Source: an uncultured Ruminiclostridium sp.
GTDB lineage: Bacteria; Bacillota; Clostridia; Oscillospirales; Ruminococcaceae
Length of the DNA: 64,000 nucleotides
Assembly (NCBI GenBank): GCA_910579265.1
Contig: CAJTTE010000013.1
Location: 1 to 64,000, forward strand
Reading direction: 5' to 3'
The notes under the pieces were generated by a model. That model was not told the DNA's origin. It saw only the letters and a program-made list of their open reading frames with translations, and did not search any database. Positions 35,284 to 44,030 of the stretch are shown piece after piece; position 1 is the first letter of the stretch, and every line of letters begins with the position of its first letter. The translations under genes and the position numbers were made by a program.

Positions 35284-38200
35284 TTATCCCTTGTTATCTC
35301 CGGTCAGAAAGTCGTTTAATCCGCTTCCCGGATCTGCCGGTCTGCTTTTGATATCCTTATTGCCGCAGATGCTTTGGAAGGAGCAGTGATCACAGGGCTT
35401 TTCGCCTTCTTTTTCCAAAGGGAGCGCCTGAATATCGCCTTCAAGCAGGGCGTTTATTTTCGGCACTATGATTTCATTATCAACATGTCTTCTGAGCTTC
35501 GAAAATTTATCTGCGGACAAAGTCATAATATCGGTAAATCTTGCGCCCGGTCCGGATTTTGTTTTTTCTCTCACCGCTTTTTCGTAGTCGTTTACAGCCC
35601 GCTCGGCTTCTTCGGTGTCAAAGGACGCACCGGAAATTTTGTGCCCGGAATACCAGCTCTTGTCATAATCGGATTGGGGCAGCGGCGTGGTATCGGCGGC
35701 ATTCAGCATGCCCTGTTTGCCCGCCGAAAAATAACCCACGGCGGCTGGCTTCGAATTTTTTTCCTCTGCGCATTCCGCAAACAGATACAGAAGCATCTGG
35801 AGATCCGTGCCGCTTTCTATACCTTCCCGCGTAAAGGTTTTCGGTATGCTTCCCGTTTTATAGTCGTAAATTTTTATGTGTCGGCCCTTATCGTTTTCAA
35901 GTATATCTATACGGTCGGCTATACCCTTGATCTTTATAGCCTTCGGGCCGTTATTTATTGTATAGCTTACGGCTTTTTCAAAATACCTGGGTGTAAAGCC
36001 GCCGGCTTCAAGATCGAGTCGGGTCTGTTTTAGAAGCTCTGCTATCCTTCCCTCCAGACCCGCGTATACGCTCCTTGTTCTTTCGGGAAAAGTGGGGTCC
36101 AGGGACGTAGCCTGCTCCGATACCGCCCTTACCGCGTCTGCCGCGGCTTTTTCCAGCTCGCCGTCGCTTTTTCCCCTTATATCTCCTGCATTTTCAAGAG
36201 CCGTTCTCATTATGTTATGTACGGCCGTTCCCACATAGGCGGGAGAGGCGGGATCGTTTGTTCCGGGATCTCTCAGTCCGAGCCCGTATTTGCAGAAGTA
36301 CATAAAAGGACACTGAAACGCGGCTTCAAGCCTGGTGGGCGAATATTCTCCGCTGTCCAGCAGCTTTTGGGCGGTTTCCGGTGTTAGCCTCAGGTTTCTG
36401 TTTGCCCCCATAAGCCGGAGTGATTCCTCCAGTGAGGCGTTATAATCCTTTTCGTTAAGAATGAGGGAAAGCGTTTGCGGGATGCTGCCGTTTTTTCCGT
36501 ATGACCGCGCCAGGGCGGATCTTATGTCCGATACGGTATTTAGAAAATAATCGTAAGGCAGAGCTTTTATATCGGTACGCTTGACATTTCCGAAGCGTTC
36601 CGCGAGGATATCCGCAGGAGGACTTTCTCTGCCCGCCGTATCCTGATTGCAGAAGGTGAGGATAAGCTTTTTCCCGTAAAGATTCATGGCTCTGAGAGCA
36701 AAATAGTATTCCTTGGACCAGCGGTTTAAGTTGCTGTCGTAAAGAGGAAGTCCGGCGTTGTTCAGGTGTTCTCTTTCGAAATGGGTGAATATGCTTTGAA
36801 GTTTTCCTCTTCTCGGAATTTTTCCTTCGTTTGCTCCCGTGATGATTATTGCTTTAGGCTGCGCCTTTCGGGTGCGCTCTATATCTCCCACCGTGACGCT
36901 GTCCAGGACCTGCGGCGGATTGGCAAGATTGATACCCGCGAGTATTTCCTCCAGAAGGGAAAGATATCGGTCGGCTTTTATCTTAACGCCCTCAAGGCAG
37001 AATGCCATTGATGTAAACGCCTCGCACAGAGCGTCCCATATCCGCCCGTATTCCTCCGCTGTTGCCTCGTCGACCTTTATATGATCCGTCTCGCCTCCGT
37101 CCCCCGCCTTTGAAGCGGCAATAAAGGTGGATTGTATCTGCTCTTCGTCGATAAGATACCTCATGAATATTTCGGAAAACTCCGCTCCGTCTGCGGCGCC
37201 GTCAAGCTCCGTTTTAAGCTTTTGAAGAGGCTCCGTTATGCCGAGGCGTATATATTCAAGATCGTTAAGCTCCTTGCGCGGATCGTTATCCCAGTTTTTC
37301 TGCCAATCCGAGGAGGACAGCCCGTAGCTGTCCGAAACCGCCCTTAAGCGGTATACCTCGCTGTTGAACAGAAGCCTTATCCTGCCCTCCTCCCCGATTC
37401 TTTTGAATCCGCTTTCCGCGAGCCGGAGGATTTCCTCGGGATCAAGCTCCAGCGCTTTTAATATCTGTAAAACGAATCCTACCACGGGCTTGTCCGTCAT
37501 GGAATGCGGAAAGTCGCAGAATACCGGTATTTCCCCTTCTATGAATCTTCGGTAAAGAATGGCTTCATATTCGCTGTCTGCGGTTAAAACCAGTATGTCC
37601 CGGTATCTGTATCCCTCGTCTCTTACCAGACGATGTATTTCGGCGGCGGCGATATCCGCTTCGTCATAGGGGGTTTTTGCCGAAAGGATCCTTACGCTGT
37701 TTTTATCTCTTTCGCTGCTTCTGTATCCAACTGAAAAACGGGTAAATACCGTTTCGGGAGCAATGGCCTTCAGCTCCTCTATGGTTTTCGAAATACATAG
37801 GAACTCCCGCTTATTGCTTTGTACCGAGTCGCAGGTAAGGCAGAACAGGCTTTCGTTGCATTGGGCGAGAGCTGTCCTGAGCATTTTCTTCTGAACCGCC
37901 GAAAAGCTGTCGTAATTATCGAAGAACAAATTCATGCCATTAAAATATTCGTGCTCTTGTGCCAATGCCGCAGCCCTTGATACATCGTCAAGCTTGTCGT
38001 CGAGCTTGAGATTTTCCTTTATTTCCCGATCGTAATCCGTATATATTCTGAGAAAGTCCCCCGCTTTATCCGCCAGCTCCTCGTCAAGTGAGGTTTCGTT
38101 TTCCAGGATCCTCCGATACTCTTCGGGTGAAATGCCCGCGTTTCTGAAGGCTGCTACGGTCTTAAGCATAAGACGGCAGAAACCGGAGGAATTTTTTTCC

Positions 38201-38523
38201 TTTCCCAAGCTTAAAAAATCCCCTTTGGCGTTTTCTGCCGTTTTCCACATGGTGATCAGCTTTATAGCTTCGTCGGCGCAAGGGTTGGCTTTTTTATAAA
38301 GCTTAAGTATCTCCCGTGAAAGCTTGGAGAAGCCGGTTATCTTTACATAACGGAAATTCTTTGCTCCTACGGCGAAGTATACCGCCCTTTCCGTGTCGAA
38401 GGAAAACTGTTCGGGGACGAAAAGCATACAGTTTTCTCCCCTTTTTGCGGCTTCCTTTATTTTAAGGAGCATTGCCGAGGTTTTACCCGTCCCGAAATCT
38501 CCGTAATATATTTCGTTTCCCAT
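35284..38523 (-). CDS. addB: ATP-dependent helicase/deoxyribonuclease subunit B
   Basis: A 1079-residue partner of AddA. The N-terminal helicase-like part has Walker A YGDFGTGKTSAML at residues 8-20. The inner helicase body has lost most motifs, as expected for AddB. The C-terminal nuclease includes IDILENDKGRHIKIYDYKTG. The iron-sulphur cluster ligands are seen as one cysteine pair in FQCPFMYFC and the CDHCSFQSIC cluster near residue 1045. AddB recognises Chi and cleaves the 5' strand. The ATG at 38523 lies only 22 bp from repeat C1, so its promoter lies in or beyond the repeat cluster. Confidence 0.95.
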   Translation of the reverse strand: MGNEIYYGDFGTGKTSAMLLKIKEAAKRGENCMLFVPEQFSFDTERAVYFAVGAKNFRYVKITGFSKLSREILKLYKKANPCADEAIKLITMWKTAENAKGDFLSLGKEKNSSGFCRLMLKTVAAFRNAGISPEEYRRILENETSLDEELADKAGDFLRIYTDYDREIKENLKLDDKLDDVSRAAALAQEHEYFNGMNLFFDNYDSFSAVQKKMLRTALAQCNESLFCLTCDSVQSNKREFLCISKTIEELKAIAPETVFTRFSVGYRSSERDKNSVRILSAKTPYDEADIAAAEIHRLVRDEGYRYRDILVLTADSEYEAILYRRFIEGEIPVFCDFPHSMTDKPVVGFVLQILKALELDPEEILRLAESGFKRIGEEGRIRLLFNSEVYRLRAVSDSYGLSSSDWQKNWDNDPRKELNDLEYIRLGITEPLQKLKTELDGAADGAEFSEIFMRYLIDEEQIQSTFIAASKAGDGGETDHIKVDEATAEEYGRIWDALCEAFTSMAFCLEGVKIKADRYLSLLEEILAGINLANPPQVLDSVTVGDIERTRKAQPKAIIITGANEGKIPRRGKLQSIFTHFEREHLNNAGLPLYDSNLNRWSKEYYFALRAMNLYGKKLILTFCNQDTAGRESPPADILAERFGNVKRTDIKALPYDYFLNTVSDIRSALARSYGKNGSIPQTLSLILNEKDYNASLEESLRLMGANRNLRLTPETAQKLLDSGEYSPTRLEAAFQCPFMYFCKYGLGLRDPGTNDPASPAYVGTAVHNIMRTALENAGDIRGKSDGELEKAAADAVRAVSEQATSLDPTFPERTRSVYAGLEGRIAELLKQTRLDLEAGGFTPRYFEKAVSYTINNGPKAIKIKGIADRIDILENDKGRHIKIYDYKTGSIPKTFTREGIESGTDLQMLLYLFAECAEEKNSKPAAVGYFSAGKQGMLNAADTTPLPQSDYDKSWYSGHKISGASFDTEEAERAVNDYEKAVREKTKSGPGARFTDIMTLSADKFSKLRRHVDNEIIVPKINALLEGDIQALPLEKEGEKPCDHCSFQSICGNKDIKSRPADPGSGLNDFLTGDNKG

Positions 38524-38545
38524 AGCTTCACCCGCTTTTCTGATT

Positions 38546-38705
38546 ATTGCTCCCCCAATTAACTCTTAAATTATTCTGCTTGCCCGGCTGCCTGAATACT
38601 TCGTCGGAAGTCCTTGAAATATGCGCATATTCCTGCGGTCTTCTTCCTTGTCTTTCCACAGCCCTTCGGCGCACAAATTCTTCAAGTGTTACTTGGTGGA
38701 GAAAT
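38546..38705 (+). repeat. MITE-like repeat family C, copy 1
   Basis: 160 bp with long inverted ends: ATTGCTCCCCCAATTAACTC on the left and GTGTTACTTGGTGGAGAAAT on the right. The inside is GCTTGCCCGGCTGCC, TATGCGCATATTCCTGCGG and CTTTCCACAGCCCTTCGGCG. The second copy is at 46928-47087. It sits immediately upstream of addB. Confidence 0.88.
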
Positions 38706-38710
38706 ATGAT

Positions 38711-38890
38711 TTAAGGCAATACCGTACAATGACCGCCTGACGGCTTTGCGTGAGGCTTGCTTGCATATTTTCGGTCATCTTACACAAATTCTTCTTGAAA
38801 TACGTCGGTATTCCTGCGTCGAATTTATGCAGGCTGTCGAAAAATCTGACTGTGCGATTCACACGCAATCATTGTGCGGTGTTGCCTTAA
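38711..38890 (+). repeat. MITE-like repeat family B, copy 3
   Basis: A complete 180 bp copy bounded by TTAAGGCAATACCGTACAAT and ATTGTGCGGTGTTGCCTTAA, 5 bp from the end of repeat C1. Confidence 0.9.
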
Positions 38891-38919
38891 TTATGCCATT
38901 TATGATGAAAAATGTCAAG

Positions 38920-38951
38920 AAAAAGCGCACCTGTTTTTAAGGTGCGCTTTT
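38920..38951 (-). terminator. Terminator of the leucine-rich surface protein gene
   Basis: AAAAAGCGCACC and GGTGCGCTTTT enclose TGTTTTTAA. It is a strong hairpin with T/A tracts on both sides, 20 bp after the stop codon at 38972. Confidence 0.85.
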
Positions 38952-38971
38952 ATCAAGGACGGTGTGAAAAA

Positions 38972-41206
38972 TTATTTTCCCTTTCCCGCCGCTGCAAAGG
39001 CTCCGATCAACGCCGCCATGACCGGGGGGATCGCCGCTATTATTAATCCCGTGCTCTTATTCGGGTCTTTTTTCCCGTTGTTCTTATCCGACGGGTTGCC
39101 GGAATCGGCGTCCGAGACATTTTTACCGTCACTGGCCGTTCCTTCTCCGCCTATTTCCTTGCCGTCGTTTATCACCGGCTGATCTGAAATTATATAAGTG
39201 CTGAAATGATCGGTTTTGAAGCACATGCTTCCGTCAAAATAAACTGCCTTCATATCGGTGTAAACGCCGTATTCCTCTGCGCGGTAAACTCTGCACGTCT
39301 CAGGATCCCAGCCTTCGGGAAGAGGGATGCGTACCGTAACGGCTTCAAAGGGCTGTCTTTCTTTTTTGTCGCTGTCGGTAAAGGAAATATCAAAGCTCCT
39401 TTGGCCTTCGTCAATGAATTTGTCGGATCCTTCCACATAAACGGCAGTTCCCGGAGGGAAGCAGCCTTCGATCCTGACGCCTGAGTTTTCGTCTTCGTAG
39501 TTTTCGGTGTAAACGGACATAAACTCCAGTTCGTACTTATATGCGAAATTTTCGGCTTCGGAGCCTTTTACGCCGTATATTACAGGTCCGGATGACAGTC
39601 CTTGAGCAAACCACCAATCGATTTCCGTATCGTTTATCTTTATTTCTTTTACGCTGTTGGGTATATACAGGTATTTTAAGTTTGAACAATCCACAAAAGC
39701 GGTTCTTTCTATTATATCCGTACCGTCGGCAACCGAAAAGATATCGGCGGTTCCGGCAGGGCAAACGATCAGTTTTTTTCCGTCCTTGCTGTAAAGGGCT
39801 CCGTTTATTGATTTATAGGCTTCGTTTTTACTGTTGACCTTTATTTCGGTTAATGAATCACAATAAGCGAAGGGCGAGAAATCCATACGTCCGAAATAAT
39901 CGTTCACCTCGCCGAGAAATTCTCCCAGGTTATTCACGCTTGATGAAACCATGACGGAAATCAGATCCTTATTGTAAAAGAACGTTCCTCTGGGTATTTC
40001 TTCCACTCCTTCAGGGATCATATATGTTTTATCGGTTTTTCCCGCAGGATAAAGGATCAGTTTTTTCATATCCTTGTCAAAAAGAACACCGTCGACGGAA
40101 AGGTATTTCGGGTTATTGGCGTCAACGTTTATCTCAAAGAGCGAAGAGCAGTTTTTAAATCCCTCTGGACCGCCCAATGCTGCTGCTTCATCGTATTCCG
40201 AGGTTATAATGACCTCCTGAAGACTTTCCGGGATATTGACCGAGGTAATAAGCTCACAGTGAGCAAAAGCGTTTTCACAAACGGAATCCGTTCCGTTTGA
40301 AATGGTTACGCTTCCTTTTTTCCCTCTCGGACAGAATATAAGCGTTTTTGTTCCTTCGCAAGACGTACCGTATAATATTTCGTCCTCCGTATGATATTTT
40401 CCGTTTTCTGGATCTACATCAATGTAACTGCAATTCGTAATGATCGAAAGATCGTCAACCGATCTGGGATGCTCTCCTATGAGAATAACGCTGTCCGGTA
40501 TCGTAATGCTGTCCCTGCCGCGCGGACATACCAGCATGTTGGTGACGCTCTTGTTATATACGACCCCGTCGACTGACGAATAATTTTTGTTGTTTTCGAC
40601 GATATTTATTTCCGTCAGAGACGTGCAGTTGTCAAAAAGCTGTTTAGGGTCTCTTTGGGTATAGATATCCCTGTAATTGTATAGCTTGCCGGTCATACTG
40701 GCGGGGATGCTTACGTCGGTTAAGTGGATACAGTTTTTAAAAGCACAGGCGTCAATCGACGTTACCCCCTCCGGAATTGTAAAGCTTCCGCTTTTTCCGC
40801 CGGGGCATATTATAAGCTGAGTTTTTGTCTTATTGTAGAGCACTCCGTCGATTGACGAAAAAAATTCGTTGTATTCGTTTACGTTTATTTCCGTCAATGA
40901 AACACAGTCTTCAAGGTGCGGACTGTATCTGACGCTGTCCGGTATCGTTATGCTTTTGATGGAAGCGCAGTTTTCTCCGGAAAGTCTGATGCCGATCACC
41001 TTTTTTTCATCTATCTCTTCCGGTATTTCAACATCGCCGCCCGTGCCGTTATACCCTGTGATTTCCAATCCTCCGCCCCAGCTTATTTCCTGATATTCGA
41101 ATTCGCTGTAGTCTCCGCTGTCCGCTCTTATACCCGGAAGGAACCAGCATACCGTTAAAACAAAGCCGACGGCACCGGCTATATTTTTTTTAATTCCACA
41201 TCTCAT
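38972..41206 (-). CDS. BspA-type leucine-rich repeat surface protein
   Basis: A 744-residue exported protein. A signal peptide covers about residues 1-28 (KNIAGAVGFVLTVCWFLPGI). The body is a run of BspA-like LRR_5 repeats, for example SIKSITIPDSV, FTIPEGVTSIDACAFKNC and SSVDGVVYNKSVTNMLVCPRG, with a recurring INV..N..Y.S.DGVLY unit. After about residue 590 comes a non-repeat domain with VTVRIPLPEGWDPETCRVYR, then a Gly/Asp/Asn-rich stalk and a C-terminal membrane anchor (GLIIAAIPPVMAALIGAFAA). No LPxTG motif is present. BspA-like proteins bind host proteins or other microbes; the ligand is unknown. It is transcribed divergently from the XRE gene. Confidence 0.88.
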   Translation of the reverse strand: MRCGIKKNIAGAVGFVLTVCWFLPGIRADSGDYSEFEYQEISWGGGLEITGYNGTGGDVEIPEEIDEKKVIGIRLSGENCASIKSITIPDSVRYSPHLEDCVSLTEINVNEYNEFFSSIDGVLYNKTKTQLIICPGGKSGSFTIPEGVTSIDACAFKNCIHLTDVSIPASMTGKLYNYRDIYTQRDPKQLFDNCTSLTEINIVENNKNYSSVDGVVYNKSVTNMLVCPRGRDSITIPDSVILIGEHPRSVDDLSIITNCSYIDVDPENGKYHTEDEILYGTSCEGTKTLIFCPRGKKGSVTISNGTDSVCENAFAHCELITSVNIPESLQEVIITSEYDEAAALGGPEGFKNCSSLFEINVDANNPKYLSVDGVLFDKDMKKLILYPAGKTDKTYMIPEGVEEIPRGTFFYNKDLISVMVSSSVNNLGEFLGEVNDYFGRMDFSPFAYCDSLTEIKVNSKNEAYKSINGALYSKDGKKLIVCPAGTADIFSVADGTDIIERTAFVDCSNLKYLYIPNSVKEIKINDTEIDWWFAQGLSSGPVIYGVKGSEAENFAYKYELEFMSVYTENYEDENSGVRIEGCFPPGTAVYVEGSDKFIDEGQRSFDISFTDSDKKERQPFEAVTVRIPLPEGWDPETCRVYRAEEYGVYTDMKAVYFDGSMCFKTDHFSTYIISDQPVINDGKEIGGEGTASDGKNVSDADSGNPSDKNNGKKDPNKSTGLIIAAIPPVMAALIGAFAAAGKGK

Positions 41207-41235
41207 GATTTTCCCTCCCCAAGGCGTCTTTTTTT

Positions 41236-41264
41236 ATTTTAACATGCAATGTTTCCTTTGTCAA
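41236..41264 (-). promoter_or_regulatory. Promoter of the BspA-like gene
   Basis: On the minus strand: TTGACA (41259-41264), a 17 bp spacer and TAAAAT (41236-41241), 30 bp before the start codon. Confidence 0.8.
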
Positions 41265-41383
41265 GTATTATCGTCATAAATGTAAAGAAAACTATCAAAA
41301 AATGGTATGCAAATACGGCATATTAAAAGGATATAATAATATCATAAACGTCAAATAAAAATATTCAGCCAAAGGAGAAAGTC

Positions 41384-41686
41384 ATGATCTACAATTTATG
41401 CAGCCGTATAACCGAGCTGAGGACAGCTTTCGGAATAACCCAATCCGAGCTTGCCAGACGTCTTGACGTTACCCGGAGCTCTGTAAACGCTTGGGAGCTG
41501 GGATATGCCACGCCTCAGCTAAAGCATATAGTGGAAATGTCAAAGATATTCAATACCACCCTTGACGGCATGTTTGAAAGTCCGAGCCGTGTAACCGTAG
41601 ACGTTACCGATCTTTCGGAAAAAGAGCGGCAGGCCGTTTTTGATATTGTTGACTGTATAAAAAATAAAGGAGACAATGTTCGGTAG
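41384..41686 (+). CDS. XRE-family helix-turn-helix transcriptional regulator
   Basis: A 100-residue protein. The Cro/CI-type HTH is at residues 5-60: ITELRTAFGITQSELARRLD, VTRSSVNAWELGYATPQLKH, then IVEMSKIFNTTLDGMF. The remaining 35 residues (DVTDLSEKERQAVFDIVDCI) form a short helical dimerisation or effector tail. AAAGGAGAAAG is before the ATG and a TATAAT box is at 41332-41337, though its -35 is weak. It may regulate itself and the divergent surface-protein gene; that link is inference from position. Confidence 0.88.
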   Translation: MIYNLCSRITELRTAFGITQSELARRLDVTRSSVNAWELGYATPQLKHIVEMSKIFNTTLDGMFESPSRVTVDVTDLSEKERQAVFDIVDCIKNKGDNVR

Positions 41687-41762
41687 AAAGTGTCGCCTTT
41701 ATTTTTTTGTTATTTGTTATATATTCTTCTTTTACAATTTTAAAAAGGTATCGTTAGTCCGA

Positions 41763-42290
41763 CGGATTTATATGTATATACCGATTTGTTCCTAACATAG
41801 TTTTTGAAAGCGTTTCTTTTAAAATCCAATGCCGCATTTCCGATTCAAATATTTTCGTCTCGCTTCGGCATTAAACGGTGCTTTAAAAAACAAAGCCCCT
41901 CATCTTTCGGCTTATACATATATAAGTGCAAGAACCGTAAATAAAAACAAAGAACGAACTAAAATCGTAACCTCCGGACATCGGTTTATCTTCATCCGTA
42001 CTTTATTTGGTTATATATATCTTAAAACATCGTCAATCAAGCGGATTTATATATCGGTTTGTTTTTAACACAATTTTTGAAAGCGTTTTTTAAAATCCAT
42101 TACCGCGCCTCCGAATCAAATATTTTCGTCTCGCTTCGGCAGTAAACGGTGCTTTAAAAAATAAAGCCCCTCATCTTTCGGCTTATACATATATAAGTGC
42201 AAGAACCGTAAATAAAAACAAAGAACGAACTAAAATCGTAACCTCGGACATCGTTTGTTTTTGAATCGTATTTTATTTAATAATTTCAAT
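41763..42290. repeat. Tandem duplication, two units of about 280 and 250 bp
   Basis: Unit 1 begins near 41763 and unit 2 near 42042. Both contain AGCGTTT...TTTTAAAATCCA, TCAAATATTTTCGTCTCGCT, GTGCTTTAAAAAA, AAAGCCCCTCATCTTTCGGC, TTATACATATATAAGTGCAA and AACGAACTAAAATCGTAACC. About 130 bp in the middle of each unit differ at only a few positions, while the flanks differ more. No convincing reading frame is shared by both units. Confidence 0.85.
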
Positions 42291-43105
42291 GAAACTGCTG
42301 CGAAGTGTACGAAAAAGTCTTTTAAACGACCGGATTGTTTCTTTTTATGCTTCGAAGCATAGGTTAGTACAAGCTAACTGAAACGCTTTTAAGCCTTTTG
42401 CGGGTTTTAACCGGCAAAAAAACGAAGAAACCGGCTTCTTAAACCCGCATTTCTTCGTTAAAATCCATACTGAAAATCGTTTTGATTTTTGGTTGCATAT
42501 GGCTAACTCAAAAACATACGATCTCAAAAAACGTGACATCATTTCCTTGTGTTATGCAATTTTTTAAGATAGCGCAATGCTTTATAATCTCTTGGCGAAG
42601 CGGGATTGCCGGCTATAACGTATCTTTTGCCCCTTTGCATAATCTGCGGGAGGATTTTTAAGCTTTCTTCCGGCAGCATATGCGGTTCTGCCGTATCAGT
42701 GGATTTATCCGGCTTTATATTCGGGACTTTCCGCTGCATGGATATTTGCCGGTATATACGGCGGATTCGCGCCGGCAGGAGATACGGCGGCAAGATAGCA
42801 GCCTTACGGATGGTCCCGGGCGAATGCGTAGACCATTGGCTTAGACCATTGAAAGAATCCTGAAAGACGTTTTTCCGTGGCATATAAGAAAAATTTAGAA
42901 CATAGCGGATTTTTTATCCCTTTGATTCGCTCAAGCTTTTTTATATTCGGGCGGTGTTTTAATGTTATTTCGGATCGCGGTACCTGCGGTTACGGGCGGA
43001 ATGTACCGAACCTTTATTATTTGTTTTACGTTTTTATTACGAGCTCTCCGTTGTTCATAGGCAGCCTTGCGGTTTTACCGTTCCGAAGCTTTTATTCGGT
43101 TCTCA
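42291..43105. other. Long gene-poor region before rpmE
   Basis: No confident gene. It contains the interleaved stems at 42399-42459. A plus-strand stretch around 42660-42800 (FLPAAYAVLPYQWIYPALYS...) looks like a fragment of a membrane protein. A minus-strand 114-codon frame (42539-42883) is without family features. It is probably decayed accessory DNA. Confidence 0.45.
42399..42459. other. Interleaved perfect stems (possible RNA pseudoknot)
   Basis: Segments occur in the order A, B, A', B'. A is TGCGGGTTT (42399-42407), B is AACGAAGAAA (42421-42430), A' is AAACCCGCA (42441-42449) and B' is TTTCTTCGTT (42450-42459). A pairs with A' over 9 bp and B with B' over 10 bp, both perfectly. Such crossing pairs can form an H-type pseudoknot or two mutually exclusive hairpins. 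The strand is unknown. Confidence 0.5.
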
Positions 43106-43265
43106 GGGCCTGTTTAGCATCTCTCAGCATGCATCTTGCCTGTATCTTTTGCGTATTTCTTCGTTGATTTTACTTGATGTACATCAAGTACGTCTGCGAA
43201 AAATCGTTTTGAAATACGCAAAATCTGCTGCGCGGTCTGCGTATTTCGAGATACTAAACAGGCTC
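43106..43265 (+). repeat. Palindromic repeat family D, copy 2
   Basis: 160 bp. Left end GGGCCTGTTTAGCATCTC, right end GAGATACTAAACAGGCTC, and a perfect central palindrome TACTTGATGTACATCAAGTA. Much of the left half is complementary to the right half (for example TTTGCGTATTTC against GAAATACGCAAA), so the whole unit can extrude or fold as one long hairpin. Copy 1 is at 30401-30554. Confidence 0.85.
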
Positions 43266-43312
43266 TTAAGCTCCTTTGACTTAGGGCTGCGTTTTGGCTC
43301 CTTTAACGATAA

Positions 43313-43347
43313 AACCGGACGCCGTCCTGTACAGAACGGCGTCCGGT
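43313..43347 (-). terminator. Terminator of rpmE
   Basis: The 12-bp stem CCGGACGCCGTC/GACGGCGTCCGG (with one mismatch region around the CTGTACAG loop) is followed on the minus strand by TTTTATCG. Confidence 0.8.
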
Positions 43348-43364
43348 GTGATTCTAAAATATCC

Positions 43365-43568
43365 TTACTTCTTAAGACCGAACTTCTTGTTGAACTTGTC
43401 AACACGTCCGCCGCTGTCAATAAGCTTCTGCTTACCTGTGAAGAAAGGGTGGCACTTGGAACAGATTTCCACCTTGATATCCTGCTTTGTGGAGCGGGTC
43501 TCGATCACATTTCCGCAGGCGCACTTAATGGTAGTGGGCTTATAATCGGGATGGATTCCTTCTTTCAT
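43365..43568 (-). CDS. rpmE: 50S ribosomal protein L31
   Basis: A 67-residue L31 protein. It starts MKEGIHPDYKPTTIKCACGN, and zinc-type cysteines are present in CACGN and ICSKCHPF, so this is the zinc-binding (C+) paralogue. It ends RVDKFNKKFGLKK. The ATG at 43568 is preferred over the GTG three codons upstream because AAAGGCGGTG fits as the ribosome binding site. It is monocistronic with its own promoter and terminator. Confidence 0.97.
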   Translation of the reverse strand: MKEGIHPDYKPTTIKCACGNVIETRSTKQDIKVEICSKCHPFFTGKQKLIDSGGRVDKFNKKFGLKK

Positions 43569-43638
43569 TAATGTCACCGCCTTTACTTATATACTCAGCC
43601 CGACGGGGAGCAACCCGGCGGGGATTTATCGCAGAAAT

Positions 43639-43667
43639 ATTATATCATATGCTTTTTTGCTTGTCAA
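43639..43667 (-). promoter_or_regulatory. Promoter of rpmE
   Basis: On the minus strand: TTGACA (43662-43667), a 17 bp spacer and TATAAT (43639-43644). It is a full consensus promoter. Confidence 0.88.
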
Positions 43668-43698
43668 GCACAAAATAGAAAATTCTCCGGAAACTATA

Positions 43699-43743
43699 TG
43701 TAAATTGAGAATAGTGCAAAATTAAATTGAGAATAGTGCAAAA
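43699..43743 (+). repeat. Tandem 22-bp repeat, possible solo terminus of an IS21-like element
   Basis: TGTAAATTGAGAATAGTGC is followed directly by AAAATTAAATTGAGAATAGT, so AAATTGAGAATAGTGCAAAA occurs twice in tandem. IS21-family ends begin with TG and carry multiple internal repeats, which this resembles. No transposase or opposite end is present. The assignment is tentative. Confidence 0.4.
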
Positions 43744-43980
43744 ACAGATTTAAAATTGATCTCAAAAAATCGGCATGACGAAGCTTTATATAAAAATTTT
43801 TGATAATGACCGTATTTAGTGTCGCTTGTTACTTAACTTAAGCGGGGATATAACGATAAATATAACATAATGCCCCTTGTTTAAAAAGTATCATTAAACA
43901 AATCTTGGATTTTTATCTAAGATAAAGTGAGGACTGTTACATGAAAAGCAATAAAAAATTGTATAATTGTTTTTTTTAGC

Positions 43981-44008
43981 TTGACATGATGAAAAAACAT
44001 GGTATTAT
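43981..44008 (+). promoter_or_regulatory. Promoter of the winged-helix/deoxyribosyltransferase-like gene
   Basis: TTGACA (43981-43986), a 16 bp spacer and TATTAT (44003-44008). Transcription would start just before the AAGGAGGG ribosome binding site, which supports the start codon at 44031. Confidence 0.75.
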
Positions 44009-44030
44009 CTATAAAAAGGAGGGTGATATT

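Noticed and set aside
41829..42068. 79-codon plus-strand frame in the tandem duplication
   Set aside because: It is not preserved in the second unit and has no ribosome binding site.
42539..42883. 114-codon minus-strand frame near rpmE
   Set aside because: No family features; the opposite strand carries an equally plausible short membrane-protein remnant, so neither is called.
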